From a virus: a DNA stretch of 33,406 bases. Numbering within the stretch: position 1 is the stretch's first letter; each line of letters starts with the position of its first letter. The notes under the pieces were generated by a model. That model worked only from the letters and a program-made list of their open reading frames with translations, had not been told where the DNA came from and did not search any database. Positions 6,008 through 17,200 of the stretch are shown here, piece after piece. Position numbers and translations under genes: made by a program. Where the stretch lies: positions 1 through 33,406 of the IMG/VR virus record IMGVR_UViG_3300021389_000086, one strand, 5' to 3'.

Positions 6008-6275
6008 CATAGTTACAGCGCAAAGATTAGTTGCAGCGATGGATATCGCGATTGACAACATGATTGCTGAAATACAAAAGCCTGTAGATCAGGAACTTAG
6101 CGGATCTCAAAGAAAGGCCGAACTTCAGTCAATTAAAATTACCGCTGTTGACGCTAAAGAACTTATTGTTGAAAGAGAAAGACTTGAACAACTCATTAAG
6201 ACACTTAAAGAAAGTGGGCAAATTAAAGAAGAGCAAGACTATTCAGGAGGATTCGCAGAAAAATTCTCAAAGTAA
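5979..6275 (+). CDS. Putative terminase small subunit or terminase-associated protein
   Basis: 98 residues, almost wholly helical and charged (MAKSSKQKHNIVTAQRLVAA; KELIVERERLEQLIKTLKES), ending in a flexible GGFAEKFSK tail. It lies directly before TerL with 31 bases between, the usual place of the small terminase subunit. The predicted helices and basic N-terminus fit a DNA-recognising oligomer. There is no clear helix-turn-helix, so the call rests mainly on position. The start overlaps the end of the co-chaperonin gene. Confidence 0.45.
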   Translation: MAKSSKQKHNIVTAQRLVAAMDIAIDNMIAEIQKPVDQELSGSQRKAELQSIKITAVDAKELIVERERLEQLIKTLKESGQIKEEQDYSGGFAEKFSK

Positions 6276-6306
6276 TCAAGTCTTCATCTACTGGGATTAT
6301 TAAACA

Positions 6307-8409
6307 ATGGCGGGACTTGTAGAAATAGAAGATGAGATTGTAATAAATATCTGCCCTGACAAAACTTCCGGAGACGTCAGGCTATACTTTGACTTACCCA
6401 TACAGTTCCCTAAGCAGCCAGCCAAGAAAGATATACTTTTTAATAATTTAAAAAAAGAAGATCAGAGATGGGTGAGAGAGGGACTTCCTGATGATATCAA
6501 AAAGATCCGGTCAATGGAAGAATGGCTTGGGATGCCGGAATCATTTAGAAAAAAGTTCACACCCTATATAAGCGAAGAATTTAAAAGACGTAGAGATGGA
6601 GTATGGTTTTACAACAACGGGGTACCTACCTATATCACAGGTAACCATTACTTCTTCTTACAGTGGTGTAAGATCGATATTGGATACCCATCATTCCTCG
6701 ACTTTCAAAGGAAACTATTCGTACATCTTGAAGCCTGTATAAGAGATCCAAGATGTGTTGGACAGATCTATGTGAAGTGTCGTCGTTCTGGATACACAAA
6801 TATGTCCGCATCTATACTCGTCAATGAAGGAACCCAGGTAAAAGAAAAATTATTGGGCATCATGTCGAAGACAGGAACAGATGCACAAGAAAATATATTC
6901 ATGAAGAAGGTGGTGCCTATGTATAAGTCGCTACCTTTTTTCTTTAAACCTATACAAGACGGTACTACCAACCCCCGTATGGAACTCGCATTTCGTGAGC
7001 CATCAAAAAGAATCACAAAGAAAAATAAGACATCTTCTTCTGGTGAAGCACTCAATACAATTGTAAACTGGAAGAACACTACAACCAATGCATATGATGG
7101 GGAAAAACTCCATATGCTATACTTGGATGAAGCGGGTAAGTGGGAAAAGGGAAACGACATAAGAGAAGCCTGGAGGATACAGCGTACTTGTTTGTTGGTT
7201 GGTCGTAGAATAGTAGGCAAGGCTCTTGTTGGTAGCACCGTTAATCCTCTGGACAGAGGCGGTAAACAATTTAGAGATCTGTATGGTGCAAGTGATCCAA
7301 GGGAAAGAAATGACAATGGGCGTACACGTAGCGGACTGTACTCTGTCTTTATACCGTCTTACGATGCCCTTGAGGGCTTCTTTGATAGGTATGGGATGCC
7401 AGTGGTCGAAGATCCAGAGAAAACTCTTTACACGGAGTATGAGGAGCCTATATCTATAGGAGCAAAGACTTACTTAAAAAACGAACGCAAAGCACTGGTA
7501 AACGATTCTTATGAACTCAACGAGGTAATACGCCAGTTCCCATTCACTGAAGCAGAGGCATTTAGAGATAGCGCCAAAGCCTCTCTGTTTAATGTGCAAA
7601 AGATTTACGAACAGATAGAATACAATGATGATCTATATCCTTCTCCAATTGTAGTAGGAAACTTTGTTTGGTCTGGCGGTAAGCAGGACACAGAAGTTAT
7701 GTTTAAGCCTGATCCAAATGGAAGATGGCGTGTAGCATGGATGCCTCCTTCTGATTTGAGAAACAAAACCAAACCCGATAACGCTTGGATTGGATGTGCC
7801 GGTGTGGATAGTTATGACATCGATGCAACAGTAGATGGAAGAGGATCAAAGGGCGCCTGTCACTTCTATAATAAATTCAACATGGGTCACCCATCGAATA
7901 TGTTTGTTGCTGAATATGCTTCTCGACCACCTCTTGCTAAAATATTTTATGAGGATGTATTGATGGCGGCTAAGTTTTATGGATACCCTGTGTTAATTGA
8001 AAACAATAAGTACGGTATCGCAAGGTACTTTGAGACAAGAGGTTACGATCATTTCTTAATGGAAAGACCAGAGCATTTAGGTTCTAAATTTCAAAGCACT
8101 AAAACTAAAACCAAGGGTATACCATCGAATTCAAAGGATGTTATACAGGCTCATGCTCAAGCGATCGAAGCATATATACATGACCATGTTGGACTCAATG
8201 AAGATACTCTTGAGTTTGGCAAGATGTACTTTGAGCGAACACTGGAGGACTGGGTTAATTTTAAAATAGATGACAGGACTAAGTATGACCTTTCCATATC
8301 AAGCGGGTTGGCATTACTTGCTGCTCAAGGACATAAGCCTGTTAAAGTAAAAAGTGATTTCGAAAAGAAGCAATTCTTCAGAAAGGGTCAGATAATTATA
8401 CGAAAATAA
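6307..8409 (+). CDS. terL: Terminase large subunit (TerL)
   Basis: The 700-residue packaging motor combines an ATPase and a nuclease. The ATPase has an atypical Walker A/P-loop at KCRRSGYT (157-164), preceded by an adenine-binding region LDFQRKLFVHLEA. Walker B is MLYLDE (270-275), with the catalytic glutamate. The RNase H-like nuclease starts at WIGCAGVDSYDIDA, with acidic residues D501 and D504, and ENNKYGIARYFETRGY follows downstream. Arg-Arg-Ser-Gly-Tyr-Thr in the P-loop resembles the RR-x-G-[YFW]-[ST] form in terminases of Bacteroidetes phages. It packages DNA into the prohead by docking on the portal encoded next. No promoter is seen before it, so it is read through from the 3246 promoter. 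Confidence 0.92.
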   Translation: MAGLVEIEDEIVINICPDKTSGDVRLYFDLPIQFPKQPAKKDILFNNLKKEDQRWVREGLPDDIKKIRSMEEWLGMPESFRKKFTPYISEEFKRRRDGVWFYNNGVPTYITGNHYFFLQWCKIDIGYPSFLDFQRKLFVHLEACIRDPRCVGQIYVKCRRSGYTNMSASILVNEGTQVKEKLLGIMSKTGTDAQENIFMKKVVPMYKSLPFFFKPIQDGTTNPRMELAFREPSKRITKKNKTSSSGEALNTIVNWKNTTTNAYDGEKLHMLYLDEAGKWEKGNDIREAWRIQRTCLLVGRRIVGKALVGSTVNPLDRGGKQFRDLYGASDPRERNDNGRTRSGLYSVFIPSYDALEGFFDRYGMPVVEDPEKTLYTEYEEPISIGAKTYLKNERKALVNDSYELNEVIRQFPFTEAEAFRDSAKASLFNVQKIYEQIEYNDDLYPSPIVVGNFVWSGGKQDTEVMFKPDPNGRWRVAWMPPSDLRNKTKPDNAWIGCAGVDSYDIDATVDGRGSKGACHFYNKFNMGHPSNMFVAEYASRPPLAKIFYEDVLMAAKFYGYPVLIENNKYGIARYFETRGYDHFLMERPEHLGSKFQSTKTKTKGIPSNSKDVIQAHAQAIEAYIHDHVGLNEDTLEFGKMYFERTLEDWVNFKIDDRTKYDLSISSGLALLAAQGHKPVKVKSDFEKKQFFRKGQIIIRK

Positions 8410-8416
8410 TAAGAAG

Positions 8417-8425
8417 TATATTTGC
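8417..8425 (+). promoter_or_regulatory. TAnnTTTGC promoter before the portal gene
   Basis: TATATTTGC lies in the 35-base gap after terL, 19 bases before the portal ATG at 8445. It would give the portal-fibre section its own transcript. Confidence 0.6.
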
Positions 8426-8444
8426 ATAAGTAGCAATCTCAAGT

Positions 8445-10877
8445 ATGGATAACCAATATAAATCAGGACAGTCTTCCTTTCCAGACGCTTTAGCAGGCAC
8501 AGAGGAAAAGATGTCTATGCCTTATGGCTTGCAATATGCAAAGGCCATGTTCGCTCAATGGGTTGGGAGTGACTATCAAAATTCATTATACGGCAGAAGA
8601 AATACAGAAATGGAACGCTGTAGAGACTATGCTCAGGGAACTCAAGACACGTCTATATACAGACAGATTCTAAATTCTCTTGACCCTAATAACGGGGATG
8701 GAACATTATTAACTCTTGATTACACACCTGTTCCAATCGTTCCAAAGTTTGTAAAGATTGTTGTAAACAAAATATTATCTAAAGAGCCTTATCCACAAAT
8801 ACAGGCAATAGACCCTCTTTCAAGATCAGAAAAAGATAAAAAGAAAGCCGCTACTATTTTACGTATTGAAAACCGTAACATAATAGAAGAGGCTAAAGCA
8901 CTTGGTTTAAATGTTTCAGTAGATCCAAATGAACTACCGGAAACACCAGAGGAAACAGAAATATTTCTTGACACAAATATCAAAACTGACGCTGAGATAT
9001 CTGCACAGATTGCTACTGAACTGACTCTCAAGTGGAACAACTTTAATGAATCTATATATCGCCGTTGTGTTGAAGACTTGGCCACACTTGGTATGGCTGT
9101 GGCTAAACGTACTAATGATCCTAACTATGGCATCAAAGAAGAATATGTTGATCCAAAACGGTTTGTCCATAACTATACTGATGATCCGAACTTTGGGGAC
9201 CTGACATATGCTGGACACTTTAAGTTCATAACCATAATGGAACTCAAGCGTATTGCCGGTGATCAGTTTACTGAAGCGCAATACGAACAGATTGCAAAGA
9301 CCGTAATGAACAAGTACGGAAACAATCCGACTCAATTTAGTTCTGCTGGATATACTTATGATCGTCCAGGAACACGTTACCGTCAGGGATACGATGAGTA
9401 CAAGGTTGAAGTTATGGACTTTGAGTTCATGTCTGTTGACAACATCATATACGAGAAGAAAGAATCTGCTTATGGGAACATAGGCTTTTATTACAAAGGG
9501 ACAGAGTACAATGCTCCTCAACAATCGGTATACGATCGAGAAGCAATGTACATGAGTAACGCTACTGTATACGGAGGTACTTACATTGTGGGTACAGAGT
9601 TAATGTTTGACTACGGTCCTAAGAAAAACATACCTAAGAACGTACACGATATATCCCGTGCTACATTATCATACAGCGCCATTGCAACAAACATTAGAGG
9701 AATGATTCCTAAATCAATGGTTTCCTCTGTTATTGGGTTTGCTGATATGTTACAAATCACACACCTCAAGATTCAACAATCTATTGCTAAGGCAAAGCCT
9801 GATGGTTTGATCATAGATATCGAGGGCTTAGAGAATGTACAACTTGGTAGAGGTGGAGAACTTCAACCATTAGAGATTCAAGACATATACGAACAAACTG
9901 GTATCTTCTATTACAGAAGTAAAAATCCAGAAGGTGGATTCCAAAACCCACCGGTTCGCGAAATAGGAAATGCTATCAGAAACATCACAGAATTGGTTGC
10001 TATATACAATCACTATCTAAGGATGATTAGAGACGCCACAGGGATCAATGAGGTCATGGATGGAACTTCACCCAAGGGAGATGCTCTTGTGGGCGTTAGA
10101 CAGCAGCAAATAGCCGCAGGTAACAATGCTATATATGATATTACTAACGCTGCTATGGTTCTTTACAAAAAGGTTTGTGAAGACGTTGTGAAATGTTTAC
10201 AGATTATACCACCAAAAAGTATTCTTTACAAGGCATATACTAATGCTATTGGAGAAACAAACATGGCGGTGATAACCTCGTTTGATAATCTATCTATGTA
10301 CAACTTTGGAGTAATGGTTGTTACAGAAATGGGTGAGATGGACAAGGCCTATTTAGAACAAAATATTCAAATAGCGCTTGCTCAAAAAGAAATTGATCTT
10401 GAGGATGCTATTGCGATCAGACAAATAAAGGATGTTGAGCAAGCCGAAAGATTATTGGTTGTTCGTCGCAAGAAGCGTATGAAGCAGCAGCAACAAATAG
10501 CGGCTCAAAATATGCAGATGCAAGCACAGGCAAATGCAGAGTCATCACAAGTTGCAGGTCAGATTGAAATGCAGAAAAAACAAATGGAGGCTCAGATAGA
10601 AGCACAGCGCATTCAATTAGAGACCCAAGCAAAAGCACAACTGTTGGAACTTGAATATCAATACAAGATTCAATTAGAAAACATAAAAGGAGAGTACGGT
10701 ATTGTTGAACAACAAATTGAGAGTGGGGTAAAGCAACAAGAGCAGGCAGTATCAGAGAACCGTAAAGATGCTCGAATAGATAAGCAGGCTGCTGCTCAAA
10801 GTAAATTAATCGCTCAACGTCAAGGAGAGAGACCCCCAATGGAAGAAGAAGTAATAACAAACTTAACCCTATCGTAA
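8445..10877 (+). CDS. Portal protein
   Basis: 810 residues, located immediately after terL. The N-terminal part has the pattern of portal proteins from Bacteroidetes podovirus-like phages: RRNTEMERCRDYAQGTQDTS, then TLLTLDYTPVPIVPKFVKIV and VNKILSKEPYPQIQAIDP. A long mixed core follows, with IRDATGINEVMDGTSPKGDA, a typical portal segment near the crown. The last ~150 residues are Gln/Glu/Ala-rich heptad-like coiled coil (QQQIAAQNMQMQAQANAE onward). A dodecamer of this protein would form the capsid vertex through which DNA passes. It is longer than common portals mainly because of the coiled-coil tail. The next gene starts one base after the stop. Confidence 0.85.
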   Translation: MDNQYKSGQSSFPDALAGTEEKMSMPYGLQYAKAMFAQWVGSDYQNSLYGRRNTEMERCRDYAQGTQDTSIYRQILNSLDPNNGDGTLLTLDYTPVPIVPKFVKIVVNKILSKEPYPQIQAIDPLSRSEKDKKKAATILRIENRNIIEEAKALGLNVSVDPNELPETPEETEIFLDTNIKTDAEISAQIATELTLKWNNFNESIYRRCVEDLATLGMAVAKRTNDPNYGIKEEYVDPKRFVHNYTDDPNFGDLTYAGHFKFITIMELKRIAGDQFTEAQYEQIAKTVMNKYGNNPTQFSSAGYTYDRPGTRYRQGYDEYKVEVMDFEFMSVDNIIYEKKESAYGNIGFYYKGTEYNAPQQSVYDREAMYMSNATVYGGTYIVGTELMFDYGPKKNIPKNVHDISRATLSYSAIATNIRGMIPKSMVSSVIGFADMLQITHLKIQQSIAKAKPDGLIIDIEGLENVQLGRGGELQPLEIQDIYEQTGIFYYRSKNPEGGFQNPPVREIGNAIRNITELVAIYNHYLRMIRDATGINEVMDGTSPKGDALVGVRQQQIAAGNNAIYDITNAAMVLYKKVCEDVVKCLQIIPPKSILYKAYTNAIGETNMAVITSFDNLSMYNFGVMVVTEMGEMDKAYLEQNIQIALAQKEIDLEDAIAIRQIKDVEQAERLLVVRRKKRMKQQQQIAAQNMQMQAQANAESSQVAGQIEMQKKQMEAQIEAQRIQLETQAKAQLLELEYQYKIQLENIKGEYGIVEQQIESGVKQQEQAVSENRKDARIDKQAAAQSKLIAQRQGERPPMEEEVITNLTLS

Positions 10878-10878
10878 T

Positions 10879-11277
10879 ATGGCTTGCGGATGCTCAAATA
10901 GTCCATGTTCATGTCCTAACCCGACAAACTTAAATATGAACAACGCTGCACAGTTAAATATCTGTACGCGTCGTGGAGACACGTTTATCTTAAACTCTGT
11001 TGTAGCATCCTCGAATGGTGTGAAGTTAGATCTTACTCTATACTCTTTTAAAATGGAAGTTAGAGAATATGACAATGGACCACTGGTTATAACCAATACC
11101 GATATAACTACCACTGGAGATATCAATGGAAATCTCGTGGTGACTATAACAGCGGCTAATATGCAGGTACCAGCAGGTACATATGTATATGGTTTTCAAT
11201 CAACACTTACATCTGCTGGCACTGTTGAGACTTGGTTCTATGGAACCTTTGAAGTAGTGCAGGACATCGTAACATAA
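10879..11277 (+). CDS. Putative virion protein (beta-sandwich, fibre or baseplate connector)
   Basis: 132 residues. A Cys-rich start (MACGCSNSPCSCP) precedes a beta-rich domain: LNICTRRGDTFILNSVV, KLDLTLYSFKMEVREYDNG, VTITAANMQVPAGTYVYGFQ, VETWFYGTFEVVQDIVT. This layout, 'rGDTf... ldLt.ysfkmevR... m.vpaGtYvYgfq... G.F.V..dvt', recurs in small phage structural proteins next to fibres and resembles the N-terminal attachment domain of BppU-type baseplate proteins. It stands directly before the giant collagen fibre gene and could be the adaptor that joins the fibre to the virion. The fold assignment is by pattern; the adaptor role is inferred. Confidence 0.6.
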   Translation: MACGCSNSPCSCPNPTNLNMNNAAQLNICTRRGDTFILNSVVASSNGVKLDLTLYSFKMEVREYDNGPLVITNTDITTTGDINGNLVVTITAANMQVPAGTYVYGFQSTLTSAGTVETWFYGTFEVVQDIVT

Positions 11278-11295
11278 ATTTCAGAACAACCCCTA

Positions 11296-14200
11296 ATGGC
11301 TGAAGTAGAAATCATAGTAATAGAAGCAGGCGGACTTGTCTTCGACATAACACTTCCACCTCAAACAACAGCGGTAATAACTCCTGGTAGTGTTACTCAA
11401 CTTGTTGGTGCCAAAGGAGACAAGGGACAAAAGGGCCAGAAGGGTGAAATAGGTCTTAAAGGTTCTAAAGGGGAAATAGGAGTTAAGGGTGATACTGGAT
11501 CAAAAGGAAATACTGGAGATAAGGGTACTACTGGTGATAAAGGCATACAGGGCGACAAAGGTGAAGTCGGTGCAAAAGGAGAAGAAGGTGCTAAAGGTGA
11601 GATCGGTGTTAAAGGAGATACCGGTGCAAAGGGAGACACTGGAGACAAAGGTACTTCTGGAGACAAAGGCCAGAAAGGTATAGATGGATCCAAAGGAGAA
11701 GGAGGCGCTAAAGGAAATATCGGTGATAAGGGTACTACTGGAGATAAAGGTATTACTGGTGATAAGGGCGAGGCTGGTGACAAAGGCCAAAAGGGTATTG
11801 ATGGTACCAAAGGAGATACTGGTGATAAAGGTACTGCTGGAGATAAAGGTCAGAAAGGAATTGACGGAACCAAAGGAGATACGGGAGACAAAGGTACCGC
11901 TGGAGAAAAAGGAGAGAAAGGAATTGATGGCACCAAAGGAGATACTGGCGACAAGGGAATCACTGGTGATAAAGGTGAGGCCGGAGCCAAAGGTGAAAAA
12001 GGAATTGACGGAACCAAAGGAGATACTGGTGATAAAGGTACCGCTGGAGAAAAAGGAGAAAAAGGAATTGATGGTACCAAAGGAGATACTGGCGACAAAG
12101 GTCAGAAGGGTATTGATGGTACTAAAGGAGATACCGGAGACAAAGGTACTGCCGGTGACAAAGGTGAGAAAGGTCAGAAAGGTCAGGATGGCGTCAAGGG
12201 TCAAGAGGGAGATTCATGGACATCAGCGGTAGGACCACCATCTACTCCCGGAGTTAACATAGGTGATCAGTATTTAGATACGGCCACTGGCGATGTTTAT
12301 GAGTGGGATGGTGCCCAATGGGTCCCCACCGGAAATATCCAGGGTCCTGCCGGAGGCAAAGGGCAAAAAGGAATTGACGGTACCAAAGGTGATACTGGCG
12401 ATAAGGGAACTGCTGGTGATAAAGGCGAAGCCGGTTCTAAAGGTGAGAAAGGTATTGACGGTACGAAGGGCGCCACTGGCGATAAAGGTACTACCGGAGA
12501 TAAAGGAGAGAAAGGTCAGAAAGGAATTGACGGGTTAAAAGGAGAAGAAGGAGATAGTTGGACTTCCGCTGTTGGCCCACCATCTACTCCCGGAGTTAAC
12601 ATAGGTGACCAATACTTAGATACGGCCACTGGCGATGTCTACGAATGGGATGGTGCTCAATGGGTACCTACTGGAAATATTCAAGGGCCTGCTGGAGGTA
12701 AGGGACAAAAAGGTATTGATGGCACTAAAGGAGACACAGGAGATAAGGGAACTGCTGGTGATAAAGGAACTGCTGGCGATAAAGGTCAAAAAGGGATTGA
12801 CGGCACCAAGGGGGATACTGGAGATAAAGGAACCACTGGTGACAAGGGTGAGAAAGGTCAGAAAGGAATTGACGGTCTTAAAGGACAAGAGGGAGATAGT
12901 TGGACTTCCGCTGTTGGACCGCCGAGTACTCCAGGTACTAACGTAGGTGATCAATATCTTGACACTGCAACCGGTGATGTCTACGAATGGGACGGTGCTC
13001 AATGGGTACCAACTGGTAATATACAAGGACCACAAGGAGGCAAAGGGCAAAAAGGTCAAGACGGCACCAAAGGAACTACGGGGGACAAAGGTATTTCCGG
13101 GGACAAAGGTGAGAAGGGTATCGATGGTACGAAGGGCCAGAAGGGTGAAGACGGAACTAAGGGGACTACGGGAGACAAAGGAGAGAAAGGCCAGAAAGGT
13201 ATAGATGGCGTCAAGGGTCAAGAAGGTGACTCATGGACATCTGCTGTTGGACCACCGAGTACTCCAGGTGTTAACATAGGCGACCAATACCTTGATACAG
13301 CGACTGGTGATGTTTATGAGTGGGATGGTGCACAGTGGGTACCTACTGGGAACATCCAAGGTCCTGCTGGTGGTAAAGGCCAAAAAGGTGAAGACGGCGA
13401 CAAAGGTGAGGCTGGAGACAAGGGAACTGCTGGTGATAAAGGTGAGAAGGGCATCGATGGTACCAAAGGACAGAAGGGTATTGACGGTACTAAAGGTACA
13501 ACTGGCGACAAAGGAGATAAAGGACAAAAGGGACAAGACGGTGTTAAAGGGCAAGAAGGTGATTCTTGGACCTCAGCAGTAGGCCCCCCATCTACTCCCG
13601 GCACGAATATAGGTGATCAATATCTTGACACTAATACAGGAGACGTTTACGAGTGGGATGGTGCTCAGTGGGTACCTACCGGTAATATACAGGGGCCTGC
13701 TGGTGGCAAAGGTGAAAAAGGACAAAAAGGACAAGACGGTGCATCTGTAAAAGGCCAAAAAGGTGAAGCGGGTGACAAAGGTCAAAAAGGGATTGACGGT
13801 ACTAAAGGTGATAAAGGTATCGATGGCACCAAAGGAACCACTGGAGATAAAGGTGAAAAAGGACAAAAGGGACAAGACGGTGTTAAAGGCCAAGAAGGAG
13901 ACTCTTGGACTTCCGCTGTTGGACCTCCATCTACTCCAGGTACTAATGTTGGTGATCAATACCTTGATACTAATACAGGTGATGTCTACGAATGGGACGG
14001 AGCGCAATGGGTGCCGACTGGAAACATTCAAGGACCACAAGGCGGTAAAGGAGAGAAAGGTCAGAAGGGCCAAGATGGTGCTTCAGTCAAAGGGCAAAAA
14101 GGAGAAGAAGGAGATAAGGGATCCAAAGGAGAGAAGGGTATTGACGGTACTAAAGGTACCACTGGTGATAAGGGACAAACTGGTGAGAAGGGTGTCGCTG

Positions 14201-17200
14201 GAGATAAAGGCGCTGCTGGAGACAAAGGTCAAAAAGGTGAAGATGGTACCAAAGGCCAAAAAGGTGAAGAAGGAGATAAAGGACAAAAAGGCCAGAAAGG
14301 TGAAATAGGTCTTAAAGGACAAGAAGGAGACTCTTGGACATCTGCTGTTGGACCTCCGTCTACTCCGGGTACCAATGTAGGTGATCAGTACTTAGATACT
14401 AATACAGGCGATGTCTACGAATGGGACGGCGCTCAATGGGTACCAACTGGGAACATCCAAGGTCCACAAGGAGGTAAGGGCCAGAAGGGTCAAGACGGAG
14501 CCTCGGTCAAAGGTCAAAAAGGAGAAGAAGGAGATAAGGGTCAGAAAGGTCAAGACGGTGCTTCCGTTAAAGGACAGAAGGGCGAAGCCGGTGCTTCGGT
14601 TAAAGGTCAGAAGGGTGAAGCAGGTGCCAGTGTTAAGGGGCAGAAAGGCGAAGAAGGAGACAAGGGCCAAAAAGGAATTGACGGCACCAAGGGAACTACT
14701 GGTGATAAAGGAGAGAAAGGTGAGAAAGGGCAAAAAGGAGAGATAGGAGTTAAGGGCCAAGAGGGAGACTCTTGGACTTCCGCTGTTGGACCACCTTCAA
14801 GTCCCGGAACGAATGTAGGCGACCAATACTTAGATACTAATACAGGCGATGTCTACGAATGGGATGGTGCACAGTGGGTTCCAACCGGTAATATCCAAGG
14901 GCCACAAGGTGGTAAAGGACAGAAGGGTCAAGATGGAGCATCTGTCAAGGGCCAGAAAGGTGAAGCGGGTGACAAAGGTGCACAAGGAGCGTCTGTCAAA
15001 GGACAGAAGGGCGAGGCTGGAGACAAGGGTGCACAAGGAGCATCTGTCAAGGGTCAGAAAGGTGAAGCAGGAGATAAAGGAACAGCGGGAGATAAAGGAC
15101 AGAAAGGTGAGGCTGGTACTAAAGGTCAGAAAGGTGAGGCTGGAGATAAGGGTCAGAAAGGACAAAAAGGAGAAATAGGAGTCAAGGGCCAAGAAGGAGA
15201 CTCTTGGACATCGGCTGTTGGGCCGCCATCTACCTCTGGCACTAATGTTGGCGACCAATATCTTGACACTGCCACAGGTGATGTCTACGAATGGGACGGA
15301 GCGCAATGGGTTCCTACTGGCAATATCCAGGGACCACAAGGTGGTAAAGGAGAGAAAGGCCAGAAGGGTATCGATGGAGCCTCTGTTAAAGGACAAAAAG
15401 GTGAGGCTGGAGACAAGGGTCAAACAGGCGCTTCAGTTAAAGGACAAAAAGGTGAGGCTGGAGACAAGGGTGCAACTGGTGCCAGTGTCAAAGGTCAGAA
15501 AGGAGAAGCCGGAGACAAAGGTGCAACTGGTACAGCGGTCAAGGGTCAAAAGGGTGAAGACGGAACCAAAGGTCAGAAAGGACAAGACGGTGCTTCGGTA
15601 AAAGGACAAAAAGGCGAAGCAGGAGATAAAGGTGCTCAAGGGGCTTCGGTCAAAGGACAGAAGGGCGAGGCTGGAGACAAGGGTGCACAGGGTGCAAGTG
15701 TCAAAGGCCAAAAGGGTGAGGCTGGAACTAAGGGTCAGAAAGGACTTGAAGGTGATTCATGGACTTCTGCTGTTGGACCACCGAGTGGTTCAGGTACTAA
15801 CGTAGGTGATCAATATTTAGATACAGCGACTGGTGACGTCTATGAATGGGATGGCGCGCAATGGGTACCAACTGGAAATATCCAGGGGCCTCAAGGCGGT
15901 AAGGGTCAGAAGGGTCAAGATGGCGCATCCGTTAAAGGCCAAAAGGGTGAAGCAGGTGATAAGGGTCAGAAAGGACAAGACGGTGCATCTGTTAAAGGAC
16001 AGAAAGGTGAGGCCGGTGCATCTGTTAAAGGACAGAAGGGCGAAGCCGGAGCAAGCGTTAAAGGACAGAAAGGTGAGGCTGGTACTAAAGGTGCTACCGG
16101 TACTGCCACTAAGGGCCAGAAGGGTGAGGCTGGTACTAAGGGTGCTACTGGTACCGCTACTAAAGGTCAGAAGGGCGAGGCTGGTACTAAAGGTGCTACC
16201 GGTACTGCTACCAAAGGACAAAAAGGAGAAGTGGGAGATAAAGGCGCTGCTGGAGCATCTGTCAAGGGGCAGAAGGGTGAGGCAGGTACCAAAGGCCAAA
16301 AGGGAGAAGAAGGAGATAACTGGACCTCAGCAGTTGGACCACCGAGTGGTGCAGGTACCAATGTAGGTGATCAGTACTTAGATACTACCACAGGTGACGT
16401 GTACGAATGGGATGGTGCACAGTGGGTTCCAACTGGAAATATCCAGGGGCCACAAGGTGGTAAAGGACAGAAGGGTGCTGCTGGTGCTGCTACTAAAGGT
16501 CAGAAGGGCGAGGCAGGAACAAAAGGTGCTGCTGGAGATAAAGGTGCAACGGGCACAAGTGTTAAAGGTCAGAAGGGTGCTGATGGTGCTTCAGTTAAGG
16601 GTCAGAAAGGTGAAGCCGGTACTAAAGGTGCTACCGGTACTGCTACTAAAGGTCAGAAGGGTGAGGCTGGTACTAAAGGTGCTACTGGTACTGCGACTAA
16701 GGGACAAAAAGGTGAGGCTGGTACTAAGGGTGCAACCGGTACTGCGACTAAGGGCCAGAAGGGTGAAGCCGGTACTAAGGGTGCTACTGGTACTGCGACT
16801 AAGGGACAAAAAGGTGAGGCTGGAGCCAGTGTCAAAGGACAAAAAGGTGAGGCTGGTACAAAGGGACAGAAAGGTGAAGAAGGAGATAACTGGACCTCAG
16901 CAGTTGGACCACCGAGTGGTGCAGGTACTAATGTTGGAGATCAGTACTTAGATACTACCACAGGTGATGTCTATGAATGGGACGGCGCTCAATGGGTACC
17001 AACTGGAAATATCCAAGGTCCTTCTGGTGCTTCGGTCAAGGGACAGAAGGGTGCTGCTGGTGCTTCGGTCAAGGGACAAAAAGGTGAGCAAGGTGTTTCA
17101 GTCAAAGGACAAAAAGGTGAGCAAGGTGTTTCAGTCAAAGGCCAGAAAGGTGAGGCTGGTGCTTCAGTCAAGGGACAAAAAGGTGAGGCTGGTGCTTCGG

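Larger units (their letters stand above)
12211..17022 (+). repeat. Twelve copies of a 138-base spacer module in the collagen gene
   Basis: Copies start at 12211, 12553, 12895, 13228, 13561, 13900, 14329, 14767, 15199, 15754, 16315 and 16885. Each encodes D-[SN]-WTSAVGPPS... to GNIQGP (46 residues). Start-to-start distances are 342, 342, 333, 333, 339, 429, 438, 432, 555, 561 and 570 bases, all multiples of three, falling in three size classes. Protein copies are nearly identical, while synonymous codons vary (gattcatggacatca, gatagttggacttcc, gataactggacctca). Variable sites are mainly STPGVNI/STPGTNV/SGAGTNV and DTATGD/DTNTGD/DTTTGD. The module is a familiar type of phage fibre spacer between collagen stretches. 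Confidence 0.95.

Noticed and set aside
16081-16821. CRISPR-like array
   Set aside because: The repeats are in-frame coding units without unique spacers and lie wholly inside the collagen gene.
12211-17022. Assembly artefact producing the repeated spacers
   Set aside because: Copies differ at many synonymous positions and the frame is unbroken throughout, which fits real divergent repeats. Long-read confirmation would still be useful.
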